From: Candidatus Rhodoferax randersensis
Lineage (GTDB): Bacteria; Pseudomonadota; Gammaproteobacteria; Burkholderiales; Burkholderiaceae_C
Direction of reading: 5' to 3'
NCBI GenBank assembly: GCA_016718155.1
Contig: JADKEH010000014.1
Coordinates: 151,533-215,532 of the forward strand
DNA: 64,000 nt
Every line of letters begins with the position of its first letter. Position 1 is the first letter of the stretch. The position numbers were made by a program, and so were the translations under genes. Under the pieces are notes generated by a model that saw only the letters and a program-made list of their open reading frames with translations, was not told the DNA's origin and did not search any database. This document shows positions 1 through 10,051 of the stretch, piece by piece.

Positions 1-1
1 A

Positions 2-517
2 ATGGGGAGCCACAGTTTTTGTGCACTTTCATCGGTACACAGCGGTGGTTTCGATAGCTCCTGCTCCGTTGGCGGCTCTCCCAAGTCCTGGCATCTGGTG
101 GCGGTTGACCGAGACGGGGGCGAAACACAATTTTGTGCCGCCGTTTGTATGGATCTTGGCGACTCAAGTGGCAGTTCTGATACGGTGATTGCACCACCGC
201 CACCGCAGGTTTCACGTCCCGTGCCCCCGCCTGAGGAGCCCAAGACGGTCGCAGCACCTGAATCACTTGGACCATACAAGACCGATTTCGGCACACTCAC
301 CATGCGGCGAAGCGGCGACCGCGTGTCGGGCACGTATACGCACAAAGAGGGCCGCTTGGAGGGAACGTTGAGCGGCAACACCCTGACCGGACGCTGGACT
401 CAGTCCAACGGCAAAGGTCGTTTGATTTTCCGCTTCAATGCCGATTTCTCGGGTTTTACCGGCGTGTGGAGCTATGGCGATGCCGCGCCCGACCGCCAGT
501 GGAATGGCCGCCGGTAA
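2..517 (+). CDS. Hypothetical protein, probably a C-terminal part of a longer gene
   Basis: I do not recognise a named family. The frame is open from the left edge of the window, so the ATG at base 2 may be internal and the true start may lie outside. The first 60 residues are rich in Ser, Gly and Cys. A Pro-rich linker follows around residues 65 to 80. The last 80 residues form a Gly-, Thr- and Arg-rich stretch with repeated strand-turn units (SGTYT, EGTLSGNTLTGRW, FTGVWSYG). This looks like a small beta-sheet domain of the kind often found at the end of secreted or TIR/caspase-like bacterial proteins. No catalytic motif is visible. The next gene is 186 bp away on the same strand, and that gap shows nothing clear. 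Confidence 0.5.
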   Translation: MGSHSFCALSSVHSGGFDSSCSVGGSPKSWHLVAVDRDGGETQFCAAVCMDLGDSSGSSDTVIAPPPPQVSRPVPPPEEPKTVAAPESLGPYKTDFGTLTMRRSGDRVSGTYTHKEGRLEGTLSGNTLTGRWTQSNGKGRLIFRFNADFSGFTGVWSYGDAAPDRQWNGRR

Positions 518-703
518 GTGTTCAGGCACCGAAGTTGGGCTGCGTGCACGCTGTGACCCTTGTCAACGCTCCACGTCGTGGCCGTGGGCCGTCAATGCGA
601 CTTCGGCACTTGCGCCCAGGAATTGCTCGATTTGTTCGATTCTCGTTCGACAGGGCTTTGACCGGACAGTAGGGATTAGTTTGGGAAGCTGGACAATTGG
701 CCC

Positions 704-1675
704 ATGCACCTGCTGATTCCCTACGCCTATTGTCACCAGGAAGCGTGTCGCCAGGCCTTTCACCGCCTGACCCTGCCCAAGCTGCGCCAGTTGCTGACGC
801 GCCTGCAAGCTGATCCCGCAGCGGACACCGATGGAGGCGACGAGTGGACCTTGTCCCCGCCACACGAGCGAGTCCAGGCACGAGCCCTGGGCCTGCCCAG
901 CGGCGACGGCCTGATTCCCTGGGCCGCCTGGCAGACCCTGCAAACGCCACCGCAGCAGTTGGCACCACTGGCGTCGCACGACGCTTGGGGCTTTCTGTCC
1001 CCGTGCCACTGGCAGGCTGGCATGGACCGCCTGACCATGCAGGGACCCGATCTGCCCGAACTGAATGAAGCCGAGTCACGCGCACTGATGGGCACGCTGG
1101 CTGAATTCATGCAGCAAGACGGCATCGCCCTGCACTTCGACCGACCTGACCGCTGGCGAGTCCACGGCGAACTGCTGCGCGAGCTACCCAGCGCCTCACT
1201 GGACCGGGTACTGGGCCAGGACCTGGCCCCGTGGACCGCACCAGACAGCGGCTCGGCGGCATGGCGGCGGCTGCAAAGTGAGCTGCAGATGCTGCTCTAC
1301 GCCCACCCGGCGAATGACGAGCGTGCGGCACGCGGCGCACCGATCATCAACTCGGTCTGGCTGCATGGCACCGGCAGCCTGCCAGCGCAATCCAGCCAAG
1401 CCATCAAGGCCGATTCGACTTTGATCGTCGCGGAACAGTTGCGCGCCAAAGCCTTGGCGCAAGACTGGCCCGCCTGGGGCTGCGCTTGGCAAGAACTCGA
1501 TGCCACGGTGTGTGCCGACCTGCTGGCCCAGGCCCTGCGCGGGGACACGGTCCGGCTGACCCTGTGCGGCCAGCGCCAGGCCCGCAGTTGGGTGGCACAA
1601 AACCCTACCCTGACCCGCCGCTTCAAAGCGCTGTTCGGCGCCGCCCCCGACCTCACACCGCTGGACAAACTATGA
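704..1675 (+). CDS. Conserved RpfE-like protein upstream of recJ
   Basis: A 323-residue soluble protein with no signal peptide or membrane segment. It resembles the conserved betaproteobacterial proteins annotated as RpfE-type regulatory or cofactor-independent phosphoglycerate-mutase-related, which commonly lie next to recJ. I infer the family from overall character and position, not from an active-site motif: the metal-binding residues of true phosphoglycerate mutases are not apparent. The N-terminus (MHLLIPYAYC) is the typical short hydrophobic strand, and a middle segment reads HANDERAARGAPIINSVW-like, close to a motif I associate with this group. The stop codon overlaps the recJ start in an ATGA (1672-1675), which implies translational coupling. 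The function is unknown. Confidence 0.6.
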   Translation: MHLLIPYAYCHQEACRQAFHRLTLPKLRQLLTRLQADPAADTDGGDEWTLSPPHERVQARALGLPSGDGLIPWAAWQTLQTPPQQLAPLASHDAWGFLSPCHWQAGMDRLTMQGPDLPELNEAESRALMGTLAEFMQQDGIALHFDRPDRWRVHGELLRELPSASLDRVLGQDLAPWTAPDSGSAAWRRLQSELQMLLYAHPANDERAARGAPIINSVWLHGTGSLPAQSSQAIKADSTLIVAEQLRAKALAQDWPAWGCAWQELDATVCADLLAQALRGDTVRLTLCGQRQARSWVAQNPTLTRRFKALFGAAPDLTPLDKL

Positions 1676-3397
1676 ACATCATCCCCCGCCAAGCCTCGCC
1701 GCGCGCCGCCTGGGCATTGGAACAAGGTGGCGTGCACCCGCTATTGGCGCAGTTGTTTGCGGCGCGTGGCGTGAGCAGCCAAGACGAGTTGGACGACAGC
1801 CTGGCCAAGCTGCTGCACCCGTCCTCCATGAAGGGCGCGGCCGAGGCGGCCGTGTTGCTGGCCGACGCCATGGCGGCGAGCAAGCGCCTGTGCGTCGTGG
1901 CCGACTACGACTGCGACGGCGCCACCGCCTGCGCCGTGGCCCTGCGCGGCCTGCGCCTGCTGGGCGCCACACAGGTCAGCTACATCGTGCCGGACAGGGT
2001 GGTGGACGGCTATGGCCTGACTGCGCCGATTGCCCAGCGCGTCAAGGACAGCGGCGCCGACGTGCTGATCACCGTCGACAACGGCATTGCCAGCATGGAC
2101 GGTGTGGCGCGCGCCCGCGCACTGGGCCTACAGGTGCTGGTGACCGACCACCACCTGCCCGCCAGCGTGAATGGCGAAGTGGTGCTGCCGCAGGCCGACG
2201 TCATCGTCAACCCCAATCAACCGGACTGCACCTTCGCGAGCAAGTCGATCGCCGGTGTCGGGGTGATGTTCTACGTATTGCTGGCCTTGCGTGCTGAGCT
2301 GCGCGCGCGCGGGCACTTCGACCAGTTCCAGCCAACCCAAGCTCGATGCCCTGCTGCCGCTGGTGGCGCTGGGCACGGTAGCCGATGTGGTGAAACTTGA
2401 CGCGAATAACCGCCGCCTCGTCGCACAAGGGCTAAAACGCATCCGGAGCGGCGTCCTACCTATTGGTGTTGCTAGACTTTTTGTAGCAGCCGGGCGCAAC
2501 GCCAGTATTGCCACCACCTTTGACTTCGGCTTTGCGCTGGGGCCACGCATCAACGCCGCCGGGCGCCTGGCCGACATGACGCTAGGCATTGAGTGCCTGC
2601 TGACCGAAGACGCGGCGCGCGCCGACGAGTTGGCCCGGACGCTGGACGCCATCAACCGCGAACGCCGGGTGATCGAAAGCGACATGCGCGAGCAGGCGCT
2701 GGACATCGCCGAGTCGCTGTTCGAAGCAGGGCAGGATGCGCCGCCCGCCATCTGCGTGTTCGACCCCGACTTTCATGAAGGCGTGGTGGGCATCGTGGCC
2801 TCGCGCATCAAGGACAAACTGCACCGTCCCAGCTTCGTGTTTGCCGCAAGCAAAGCGCCCGGCAAGGAGCACGAGCTCAAGGGTTCGGGCCGCTCGATCC
2901 CGGGCTTTCACCTGCGTGATGCGCTGGACCTGGTGGCCAAGCGTCATCCTGGTGTGCTGTTGCGTTTTGGCGGGCACGCCATGGCGGCCGGCTGCACCAT
3001 TGCCGAAGAACACTTCGACACCTTCGAGGCAGGCCTGAGCCAGGTGGCCAAGGAATGGCTGGATGCCGCCACGCTGACGCGCCGCCTGGAAACCGATGGC
3101 CCGCTCAAGCCCGAGTACCGCCGCGTCGAGCTGGTCGACGCGCTGCACAAGGAGGTCTGGGGCCAGGGCTTTCCGGCGCCCACCTTCAGCGAAGAAGTGG
3201 ACGTAATCTCCCAGCGCCTGGTCGGCGAGAAGCACCTGTCGCTCAAGCTCAAACACCAGGGCCAGCCGGTCGACGCGATCTGGTTTGGCCACACCGAGCC
3301 CCTGTCGGCCAAGGTGGTGCTGGCGTTTCGGCTGGATGCTGACGAATGGCAGGGCCAGCGGCGCGTACGGTTTTTGATCGAGGCGGCGCAAGGCTGA
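1672..3397 (+). pseudogene. recJ: Single-strand-specific exonuclease RecJ, one frameshift
   Basis: RecJ degrades single-stranded DNA 5' to 3' in recombination and mismatch repair. The first part carries the DHH phosphoesterase motifs VADYDCDGAT, ITVDNGIAS and VTDHHLP. The second part carries the DHHA1 motif RFGGHAMAAG and the C-terminal OB-like segment. The frame changes by one base near 2336-2338, where a CCC run interrupts FDQFQPT/KLDALLPLV. Removing one C restores a continuous protein of about 574 residues, the normal length of the family. Everything else is well conserved, so a sequencing error or a very recent mutation is more likely than an old pseudogene. The start is the ATG overlapping the stop of the preceding gene. 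Confidence 0.88.
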
Positions 3398-3467
3398 GAA
3401 CGCCCCGAATTCCGGTTGATAATGAACCCGTCGTCCTTCAACCTGCACCCATCCGCCCCCATCCACG

Positions 3468-5573
3468 ATGCCGCTGCTCTGGCCCGCTTCCGTCTGGATT
3501 GCCCTCGCTTATGGCACCCTGGCAAGTGCGCTGATTTATTGGGCAACTGGCGCTTGTGTCTGGCGCATCGGTCGCGCCAACCCATCCCTGCACCGTGTAC
3601 TGATCGTCACGCTGGCACCGCCCCTGTCGGTGGCGGTATGGCTGGCGATCTGGCTCACTTGCCAAATCCTGCTGCCTCCAAAGCAGACCGTAGTGTCGGC
3701 CGCCGAGCTGTCGCTGGCGCTGCTGTTGATCGGCGCGGTCATCACCCGCTCGATGTTGGGGCTGGCGCGCAATGGTTTGCGCAGCGTGGCGTCCGAAGCC
3801 ATCGCCAGCGGGGCCTTGCTGGTGGTCGGCTTTGCCATTTGGTTGATGGCGGGTGGCCTCGATTCGCTGGCGCAAGGTCAACCGCCTGAGCCCGCGCTGG
3901 TTCTGGTCGGCGTGGTGGTGCTGGTTGGCGCCGGCCTGTTGGCTATACCCAACTTGCGCCGCATCCTGGCCGCGACCGATCAGGCCAATCGGCGCGTGGC
4001 GGTTGCACCCAGCGTGCTGGTCAGTTTGCTGATCGGTGCCGGAGCGGTAGCCATCATCACCGCCACCCAACCCAGGCAGAATGACTTGTCCACGGTGCAG
4101 GCAGCACTGCTCGCTGACTGGCCAAGCGTGGTGGCGATGCTGGCGCTGTTTGTGGGCATCTTCAGCACCCACCGCCTGATCGGAACGCTGGAGCAGCGCG
4201 CGCGAGATCTCAACCTGTCGCTGCAGCTTGCCTCGGCCGCCGCCGAGCGGGCCCGCTCGGAGGACCCGGTCACCGGCCTGCCCAACAGTCGCGGCTTGCG
4301 CCAGATCGTCGAACGTCAGATCAGCATCAGCCGGGCTAGCCAGGACTTGTTTTCGGTCCTCCACCTAGGGATAGGACAGATCAAGACAATCCGGGGCTCG
4401 CTGGGTCAAAGCTTGACCGACGCCTTGATCCGCGCCCTACGCGACCGCCTGTTGCAGACCCTGCCGCCCGGCGACATGCTGGCGCGTACCGGCGATGACC
4501 ATTTCGCCATCGTCTCGCCAGAGGCCAACTCGGCCGACGGCGCAGTCAAACTGGCCAGCGCCGCGCTGGAGTGCCTGGCGGGCAGTGTCGCCATCGGCGG
4601 CCACGACATCACCGTCCACTGCAACATCGGCATCGCCCTGTTTCCCAACGACTCGCGCGAAGCCGAGGCGCTGCAAACCCATGCAGCGCTGGCCTGGTCT
4701 GCCTCGCGCCAGACCGGTCCCGGTGGCTACAAGTTCTTCTCGAACCAGCTCAGCGAGGATATCCGCGGCAACTTCGACCGCCTGGCGGCGCTGCGCCGCG
4801 CCATCAGCCAGCTTGAGTTCTCCGTGATGTACCAACCCCAGTTCGAGCTCGCCACGGGTACGCTGGTCGGTTGCGAGGCCCTGCTGCGCTGGCCGCAGCG
4901 CGACGGCAGCATGGTGGCGCCGTCTGAATTCATTCCCATGGCCGAGCGCAGCGGCCTGATCATCCCACTGGGCCACTTCGTGCTGGCGGAGAGTTGCCGT
5001 GCCTGGGTGCGGTGGCAGTCGCTGGACCAACGGGCTCTGAAGCTCAGCGTCAACGTGTCCGCCGTCCAGCTTTCACAAAGCGACTTTGTCGAAAACCTGG
5101 AGCGCGTGCTGGGCGACACCGCCATGGACCCGCGCTGCCTGTGCCTGGAGGTGACCGAGTCGGTAGCCATGAAGGACCCCGAGGCGGTGATCGACCGCTT
5201 TCGCGCCATTCGCGCCCTGGGGGTCGAACTGGCGATCGACGACTTCGGCACCGGCCACTCGTCGCTGGCCTATCTCAAGCAACTGGAATGCCACTACATC
5301 AAGATTGACCGCTGCTTTGTATCCGGCGCCACCGACGACGCGGGCTGCCAACAGATCATCGCCTCGGTGGTGGAAATGGCGGCCAGTTACCAGATGCAGA
5401 CCATCGCCGAAGGCGTCGAAACCCCGGAGCAACTGCAGCACCTGCGCCGCGTCGGCTGTGACCTGGCTCAGGGCTACCTGCTGGGCCACCCGGTGCCGGA
5501 GCGGCGCTTCATCGCCGAGTGCCTGATGCCAACCGCGGAGACCCGCGCGGACTCGCTGTCAGCCTTGCTCTGA
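3468..5573 (+). CDS. Membrane-bound c-di-GMP phosphodiesterase (degenerate GGDEF plus EAL)
   Basis: A 701-residue inner-membrane signalling protein. Residues 1 to about 230 hold roughly seven hydrophobic segments and no recognisable periplasmic sensor. Next comes a GGDEF domain whose signature has decayed to RTGDDHF near residue 340, so cyclase activity is unlikely. The C-terminal EAL domain keeps the expected residues: CEALLRW, LEVTES, IDDFGTGHSSL, IKIDRCFV and AEGVETPEQL. The protein should therefore hydrolyse c-di-GMP, perhaps using the dead GGDEF domain to bind GTP or to dimerise. It follows recJ by 70 bp and stands alone on its strand. The frame is intact although neighbouring genes are frameshifted. 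Confidence 0.88.
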   Translation: MPLLWPASVWIALAYGTLASALIYWATGACVWRIGRANPSLHRVLIVTLAPPLSVAVWLAIWLTCQILLPPKQTVVSAAELSLALLLIGAVITRSMLGLARNGLRSVASEAIASGALLVVGFAIWLMAGGLDSLAQGQPPEPALVLVGVVVLVGAGLLAIPNLRRILAATDQANRRVAVAPSVLVSLLIGAGAVAIITATQPRQNDLSTVQAALLADWPSVVAMLALFVGIFSTHRLIGTLEQRARDLNLSLQLASAAAERARSEDPVTGLPNSRGLRQIVERQISISRASQDLFSVLHLGIGQIKTIRGSLGQSLTDALIRALRDRLLQTLPPGDMLARTGDDHFAIVSPEANSADGAVKLASAALECLAGSVAIGGHDITVHCNIGIALFPNDSREAEALQTHAALAWSASRQTGPGGYKFFSNQLSEDIRGNFDRLAALRRAISQLEFSVMYQPQFELATGTLVGCEALLRWPQRDGSMVAPSEFIPMAERSGLIIPLGHFVLAESCRAWVRWQSLDQRALKLSVNVSAVQLSQSDFVENLERVLGDTAMDPRCLCLEVTESVAMKDPEAVIDRFRAIRALGVELAIDDFGTGHSSLAYLKQLECHYIKIDRCFVSGATDDAGCQQIIASVVEMAASYQMQTIAEGVETPEQLQHLRRVGCDLAQGYLLGHPVPERRFIAECLMPTAETRADSLSALL

Positions 5574-5725
5574 ACCGCCGCAAGCTTGCGCAAACGGTGT
5601 TACTGCAGCAAATATGTACGCCCGAAATATCGCCCCGTTGACAAAGCACGGGTTAGTCCCGAGCAGCCGGGTCAGCGCGAGCTTCGAAAATCACTCTCGT
5701 CAAATAACAACGTTGGAAAACCATC

Positions 5726-6886
5726 ATGCACGCACCTCGTCGCCGCTTGGCCTTGCCCCGTTGGGCAGCCCCCTTTGTTGTCGCCAGCGCCTTGCTGCAA
5801 GCATGGCCCGCCCAGGCCGAACCTGGCGTGTCGAGTGACAGCATCACACTGGGCCAAAGCACCACGCTGAGCGGCCCTCTGGGTGACCTGGGGCAGGAAG
5901 TTCTGAAAGGCGCCAAGGTCTACTTCGATGCCCTGAACGCCAAGGGCGGCGTCAACGGCCGCCGCATCAATCTGGTGACCAAGGACGACGCCTACGACGC
6001 CAAGAAGACACTTGAGAACGTCAACGCCTTCATCGCCGCCGACGCCACGTTTGCCCTGTTTGGAACCTTCGGCACGCCCAACAATGAGGCGCTGATTCCG
6101 GTCGCTCAAAAGGCCGGCCTGCCGGTTTTGACGCCCTACACCGGTGCGCCGTCGATTCGCAGCAAGGACAGCAAGGGCGTGTTCAATCTGCGCGCCAGTT
6201 ACGCGGACGAAATGGAAGAACTGGTCAAACACCTGACCACGCTGGGCATCAAGAAGATCGGTATCGCCTACCAGAACAACGCCTTCGGCAAGGAAGTGCT
6301 GGCCGCCGCCACCGACGCCATGACCAGGCGCAAGCTCAAGCCCGTGCTGGCGGTATCGGTCGAGAACAACGCCAGCGATGCCGCCACGGCCTCCGAAAAA
6401 CTGCTGGCAACCGACCCCGAGGCCTTGTTGCTGGGCATCGCCGGCAAACCGACCATTGAGTTCATCAAAGCCACCAACCAACGCCGCAAGGGCACGCAGA
6501 TGTATGCCCTGTCGGTGCTGGCCACGCCCTCCAACCTGCGCGCCCTGGGGTCTGACGGCACCGGTGTGGCGATCAGCCAGGTGGTGCCATTCCCGATCAA
6601 TTCAACGCTGCCGATCGTGCGTGAGTACCAGCAGGCCATGACCGCTGCGGGCCACACCGACTTTTCGCACCTCAGCCTGGAGGGCTACATCGACGCCAAG
6701 GTCGCCACCGAAGGCCTGCGCCGCGCCGGCCGCACGCCCACCCGTGCCAGCCTGGTCAGCGCCATGGACGCCATGCGCAATTACAACCTGGGCGGCATGG
6801 AGGTCTCGTTCGGCCATGGCGCGGCCAGCGGCTCCAAGTTCGTCGAGCTCACCCTGATCAACGCGCAGGGCAAGCTGATCAAGTAG
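5726..6886 (+). CDS. ABC transporter periplasmic binding protein, branched-chain amino-acid type
   Basis: A 386-residue type I periplasmic binding protein of the LivJ/LivK-like family (Peripla_BP_6). The N-terminus is a signal peptide: basic MHAPRRRLALPR, a hydrophobic core, and a likely cleavage after PAQA near residue 31. The mature part has the family pattern ITLGQSTTLSGPLGDLGQEVLKGAKVY at the start of lobe 1, and GIAYQNNAFGKEVLAAA in the linker region. The ligand is not predictable by eye; it is likely an amino acid, amide or small organic acid. No permease or ATPase genes are adjacent. A livHMGF set lies at 49991-53534 without a binding protein, but it is more than 40 kb away, so a partnership is speculative. 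A 150-bp leader separates this gene from the EAL gene. Confidence 0.85.
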   Translation: MHAPRRRLALPRWAAPFVVASALLQAWPAQAEPGVSSDSITLGQSTTLSGPLGDLGQEVLKGAKVYFDALNAKGGVNGRRINLVTKDDAYDAKKTLENVNAFIAADATFALFGTFGTPNNEALIPVAQKAGLPVLTPYTGAPSIRSKDSKGVFNLRASYADEMEELVKHLTTLGIKKIGIAYQNNAFGKEVLAAATDAMTRRKLKPVLAVSVENNASDAATASEKLLATDPEALLLGIAGKPTIEFIKATNQRRKGTQMYALSVLATPSNLRALGSDGTGVAISQVVPFPINSTLPIVREYQQAMTAAGHTDFSHLSLEGYIDAKVATEGLRRAGRTPTRASLVSAMDAMRNYNLGGMEVSFGHGAASGSKFVELTLINAQGKLIK

Positions 6887-6912
6887 CCGCGCGGCCCTGG
6901 CCCATCAATGCT

Positions 6913-7027
6913 CCGTCATTGCGAGCCCCGAATCCGGGCGATGCCGCACACCGACCTGGGCGCGGCGAGCGCGGCAGTCCATGGGTTCAGGGGGTCGTGG
7001 ATTGCCGCGCTTCGCTCGCAATGACGG
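6913..7027. repeat. Dispersed palindromic repeat, copy 1
   Basis: Begins CCGTCATTGCGAG and ends CTCGCAATGACGG, so the two ends are inverted complements and could form a long hairpin. The middle has the typical GCGGCAGTCCATGG and TGGATTGCCGCG blocks. It fills most of the 227-bp gap between two convergent genes. The same ends recur at four other intergenic places in this window. Confidence 0.75.
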
Positions 7028-7113
7028 AGATCCGACAATCGGTTGAGGACAGAGCTGGCCGTTACGCGGCTGCGGTCTGTCCCGCAAGGTCTCAGTCGGG
7101 AGTTCGATGAGTC

Positions 7114-8250
7114 TCAATCTCGGCCCAGCTCCTTGACGTAAACCGTGCGCGCGGCGACTGCCGTATCGGTGAAGTCCGAGAACAGGCCATCGATGCCCAG
7201 ACGGTAGAACTGCAGGTACTCGTTCTTGGGGTCACCCTTGTAGTCAAAGGCCAGCCGCTTGGGCTCGTTGCGAAAGGTCCAGGTATGAATCATCAAACCG
7301 GCTTTGTGGGCATCGGCAATCAGCGTGGTGGCAGGCTGTGAAGTGGTGTCCATGTAGTTAACCGCGCCGTCGCCGTTCACATCGAGCATCTTGCCGGCGG
7401 CGTCAAACGAGCCCTTGACTGGCACGATGTAAGGCTTCCAGGGTCCCACGCCATCGGCGTATTTGGCGATTTCGGCCAGTCCGGTCGGTGTCAGCATCGA
7501 ATCGAAATTGGCGGTCTTGCCGGCCTTGGTCCAGTCATAGGGACGGTCAAACGGCGCGGCAAAAGTGATCTTGCCGGTCTTGAAGTCATAGTCATCACCA
7601 TCGACCAACTGCACCAGGCGCGCCTGCGTCTTGCCACGCAGGTACTGCAGGTTGGACACCTCAAACGACTGGATGATCACCGGTGAGTCCTTCTTGGTGT
7701 AGCCATACTCGTTCAGGATGGCGACCAAGCGGTCTTCCAGCTTGAGGTTGGCATCCACGTGGTAGGTGGGGTGCTTGGTTTCCGGGTACACGCCAATGAC
7801 GCGGCCCACTTTGGTGCCCTCGGTCTTGGCCAGGTCCAGCACTTCGCGGAAAGTCGGAATCAGGTACTTGCCGTTGAACGAGGCATCCCGGTCACTGAGC
7901 GGCTGCTTGGCGCGCAGCGTCTTGATCTCGGCCAGCGTGAAGTCGGTGGCAAACCAGCCAGTCTCGGCCACGCCGTCCACCATGCGGGTGGTCTTGCGGG
8001 CGGCGAACTCGGGCAGATCGGCCACGTTGGTGGTGCCCGTGATATTGGGCTCGTGACGGGCGATCAATTCGCCATCCTTGGTGGCCACCAGATCGGGCTC
8101 GACGAAGTCGGCACCGTTCTGGATCGCCAGCTTGTAGCCTTCCAGCGTGTGGTCGGGCAGGTAGCCGGGCGAGCCGCGATGCCCAATCACCAGGGGTTGC
8201 TTGCCATCGAGGGTCAGGAACGGCGCGGCGTCACTGCCGCCGCAGGCCAC
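7114..8250 (-). CDS. glpQ: Periplasmic glycerophosphodiester phosphodiesterase, GlpQ-like lipoprotein
   Basis: Hydrolyses glycerophosphodiesters to glycerol 3-phosphate and an alcohol. The catalytic region shows [21 protein letters not shown], then [23 protein letters not shown], which supply the His, Glu and Asp residues of the GDPD family. The body reads through to a normal C-terminus. The first start in this frame is a GTG at 8250, which falls inside what should be a lipobox (LVAC). The frame upstream continues as [16 protein letters not shown] convincing ATG (8327, reading [10 protein letters not shown]) lies in another frame and joins this signal peptide if one base is added in the C-run at 8295-8299 (G-run on the plus strand). 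The real gene probably spans 7114-8327 with a single-base error. Confidence 0.85.
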   Translation of the reverse strand: MACGGSDAAPFLTLDGKQPLVIGHRGSPGYLPDHTLEGYKLAIQNGADFVEPDLVATKDGELIARHEPNITGTTNVADLPEFAARKTTRMVDGVAETGWFATDFTLAEIKTLRAKQPLSDRDASFNGKYLIPTFREVLDLAKTEGTKVGRVIGVYPETKHPTYHVDANLKLEDRLVAILNEYGYTKKDSPVIIQSFEVSNLQYLRGKTQARLVQLVDGDDYDFKTGKITFAAPFDRPYDWTKAGKTANFDSMLTPTGLAEIAKYADGVGPWKPYIVPVKGSFDAAGKMLDVNGDGAVNYMDTTSQPATTLIADAHKAGLMIHTWTFRNEPKRLAFDYKGDPKNEYLQFYRLGIDGLFSDFTDTAVAARTVYVKELGRD

Positions 8251-8483
8251 CAGGGTGGCGGCGCTCAGCCCAAGCAGGCCCAGCGCCAGGGCGCGGGGGA
8301 CGGAGGAAACAGGCAGGAAAGGTTCATTCGGGTTCTCGTGAGTTGGTCCTTCGCCACGGTAGCGCCGCTGTGTGAAACTTTGATGTCAGGCCAGGGCCTG
8401 CGCGGCGCCTCAATCGAGATGACGCGGGGCGGCCTGACGCGGGGCGGCCACGCGCTCAGGGCTGCAGCGCCTAAAATTGAGGT

Positions 8484-9341
8484 GTGAGCTCCATCCTTAA
8501 CGCCGACCTGCATTGCCACTCCGTTGTCTCCGACGGCACCTTGACTCCCGAAGAACTAGCCCTGCGCGCCCACGGCAAGGGCGTCGAATTGTGGTCACTC
8601 ACGGACCACGACGAACTAGGCGGCCAACAACGCGCCGCAGCGGCGGCACGGGCGCTGGGCATGAAGTACCTCACCGGCACCGAAATCTCGGTCACCTTCA
8701 TCGGCAAGACCGTGCACATCGTGGGCCTCGGATTTGACGCCAACGATGCCGCCCTGCGCCAGGGGCTGGTCCAGACCCGCGGTGGCCGCGGCCAGCGCGC
8801 CCAGGAAATGGCGGCAAGTCTGGAGAGAATCGGCATCCACGGCGCCTACGAGGGCGCCCTGAAGTACGCCGGCAACCATGAACTGATCTCACGCACCCAC
8901 TTCGCACGTTTTCTGGTCGAAGTGGGCGCCTGCAAGGACACCAATGAGGTCTTTCGCAAATACCTGACCGAGGGCAAGCCCGGCTATGTGGCGCACCGCT
9001 GGGCCAGCTTGAAGGACGCGGTGACCTGGATCCGGCAAGCCGGTGGCGTGGCCGTGATTGCCCACCCGGCGCGCTATGGTTTCAGCGCCAATGAAGAGTT
9101 CGCGCTGTTCTCGGAGTTCAAGCTTCACGGCGGTCAGGGCGTGGAGGTGGTGACCGGCAGCCACACCCCCGCCGAATACCAGACCTACGCCAACATGGCG
9201 CGCGAGTTCGAACTGGCCGCCTCGCGTGGCAGCGACTTCCATAGCCCCAATGAGAGCCACACCGAGCTGGGCACCCTGCCCTATCTGCCTGGCAACCTGA
9301 CGCCGGTGTGGGAACTGCTGGCTGAGCGCATCCAGGGCTGA
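8484..9341 (+). CDS. rnm: PHP-domain phosphoesterase, RNase AM/YciV type
   Basis: A 285-residue PHP phosphoesterase. The metal-binding motifs are ADLHCHSVVSDG at the N-terminus, LTDHDELGG, VIAHPARY and a C-terminal GSDFHSP. This matches the YciV/TrpH family, known as a 5'-3' exoribonuclease and 3',5'-nucleoside bisphosphate phosphatase that trims 5' ends of rRNA and removes pAp-like products. The start is a GTG at 8484, fitting the family N-terminus. It is followed after 14 bp by a YciO-like gene, the same order as yciV-yciO in Escherichia coli, which supports both calls. The frame is intact. Confidence 0.9.
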   Translation: MSSILNADLHCHSVVSDGTLTPEELALRAHGKGVELWSLTDHDELGGQQRAAAAARALGMKYLTGTEISVTFIGKTVHIVGLGFDANDAALRQGLVQTRGGRGQRAQEMAASLERIGIHGAYEGALKYAGNHELISRTHFARFLVEVGACKDTNEVFRKYLTEGKPGYVAHRWASLKDAVTWIRQAGGVAVIAHPARYGFSANEEFALFSEFKLHGGQGVEVVTGSHTPAEYQTYANMAREFELAASRGSDFHSPNESHTELGTLPYLPGNLTPVWELLAERIQG

Positions 9342-9355
9342 AGCACTGATTCCAG

Positions 9356-10039
9356 ATGGCCCAGTACCTGCACGTCCACCCCGACAACCCGCAAGCACGC
9401 CTGCTCAAGCAGGCGGTTGCCTTGCTTGAAAAAGGCGGCATCGTGGCGGTGCCCACCGACTCCAGCTACGCACTGGTCTGCCACATCGACGACAAGTCAG
9501 CCGCCGACACGCTGCGCCGCATCCGGGGCGTGGACGACAAACATCACCTGACCTTGTTGTGCCGCGACCTGAGCGAATTGGCCAACTATGCACGCGTGGA
9601 TAACCGGCAGTTCCGGCTGCTCAAGTCCGCCACGCCAGGGCCCTACACCTTCATCCTCGAGGCGACCAAGGAGGTGCCGCGCCGCCTGAGCCACCCTTCG
9701 CGCCGCACCATCGGGCTGCGCGTGCCCGATCACCAGGTGCTGCAGGACCTGTTGGCTTTGCACAGCGGGCCGTTGCTGGCCACCACGCTGATCCCGCCGG
9801 GCGAAACCGAGCCGCTGAATGATGCGCAGGAAATCCGCGAGCGCTTTGAGCACCAGCTCGCAGCCGTGATCGACGCGGGCGCTTGCGTCTTGGAGCCGAC
9901 CACCGTGGTGGACCTGACCGGGGGCGAACCCGAGCTGATCCGCCAGGGCGCGGCGACCCGGCGGCACCAGGTTTGTAGCGCCCCCATGAACGCTGGCAGG
10001 GGCCAGCAGGCCTGCCCCGCCGTGGCGCAGCACACCTGA
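9356..10039 (+). CDS. yciO: YciO/Sua5/YrdC-family protein, C-terminus probably frameshifted
   Basis: Belongs to the YrdC/Sua5 fold, whose best-known members make threonylcarbamoyl-AMP for tRNA t6A. YciO-type paralogues are annotated as L-threonylcarbamoyladenylate synthases but have weaker or different activity. Family features: GGIVAVPTDSSYALVCHIDDK near residue 25, the basic KSATPGPYTFIL motif near residue 98, and SRRTIGLRVPDH. The expected ending of this family is RQGAGDPA followed by a few residues. Here the sequence runs RQGAATRRHQV and on for 30 odd residues. Adding one base near 9951 gives RQGAGDPAAPGL and a stop at 9976-9978, so the last 60 bp of the open frame are probably artefactual. 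Confidence 0.8.
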   Translation: MAQYLHVHPDNPQARLLKQAVALLEKGGIVAVPTDSSYALVCHIDDKSAADTLRRIRGVDDKHHLTLLCRDLSELANYARVDNRQFRLLKSATPGPYTFILEATKEVPRRLSHPSRRTIGLRVPDHQVLQDLLALHSGPLLATTLIPPGETEPLNDAQEIRERFEHQLAAVIDAGACVLEPTTVVDLTGGEPELIRQGAATRRHQVCSAPMNAGRGQQACPAVAQHT

Positions 10040-10051
10040 GACAATTCCCCC

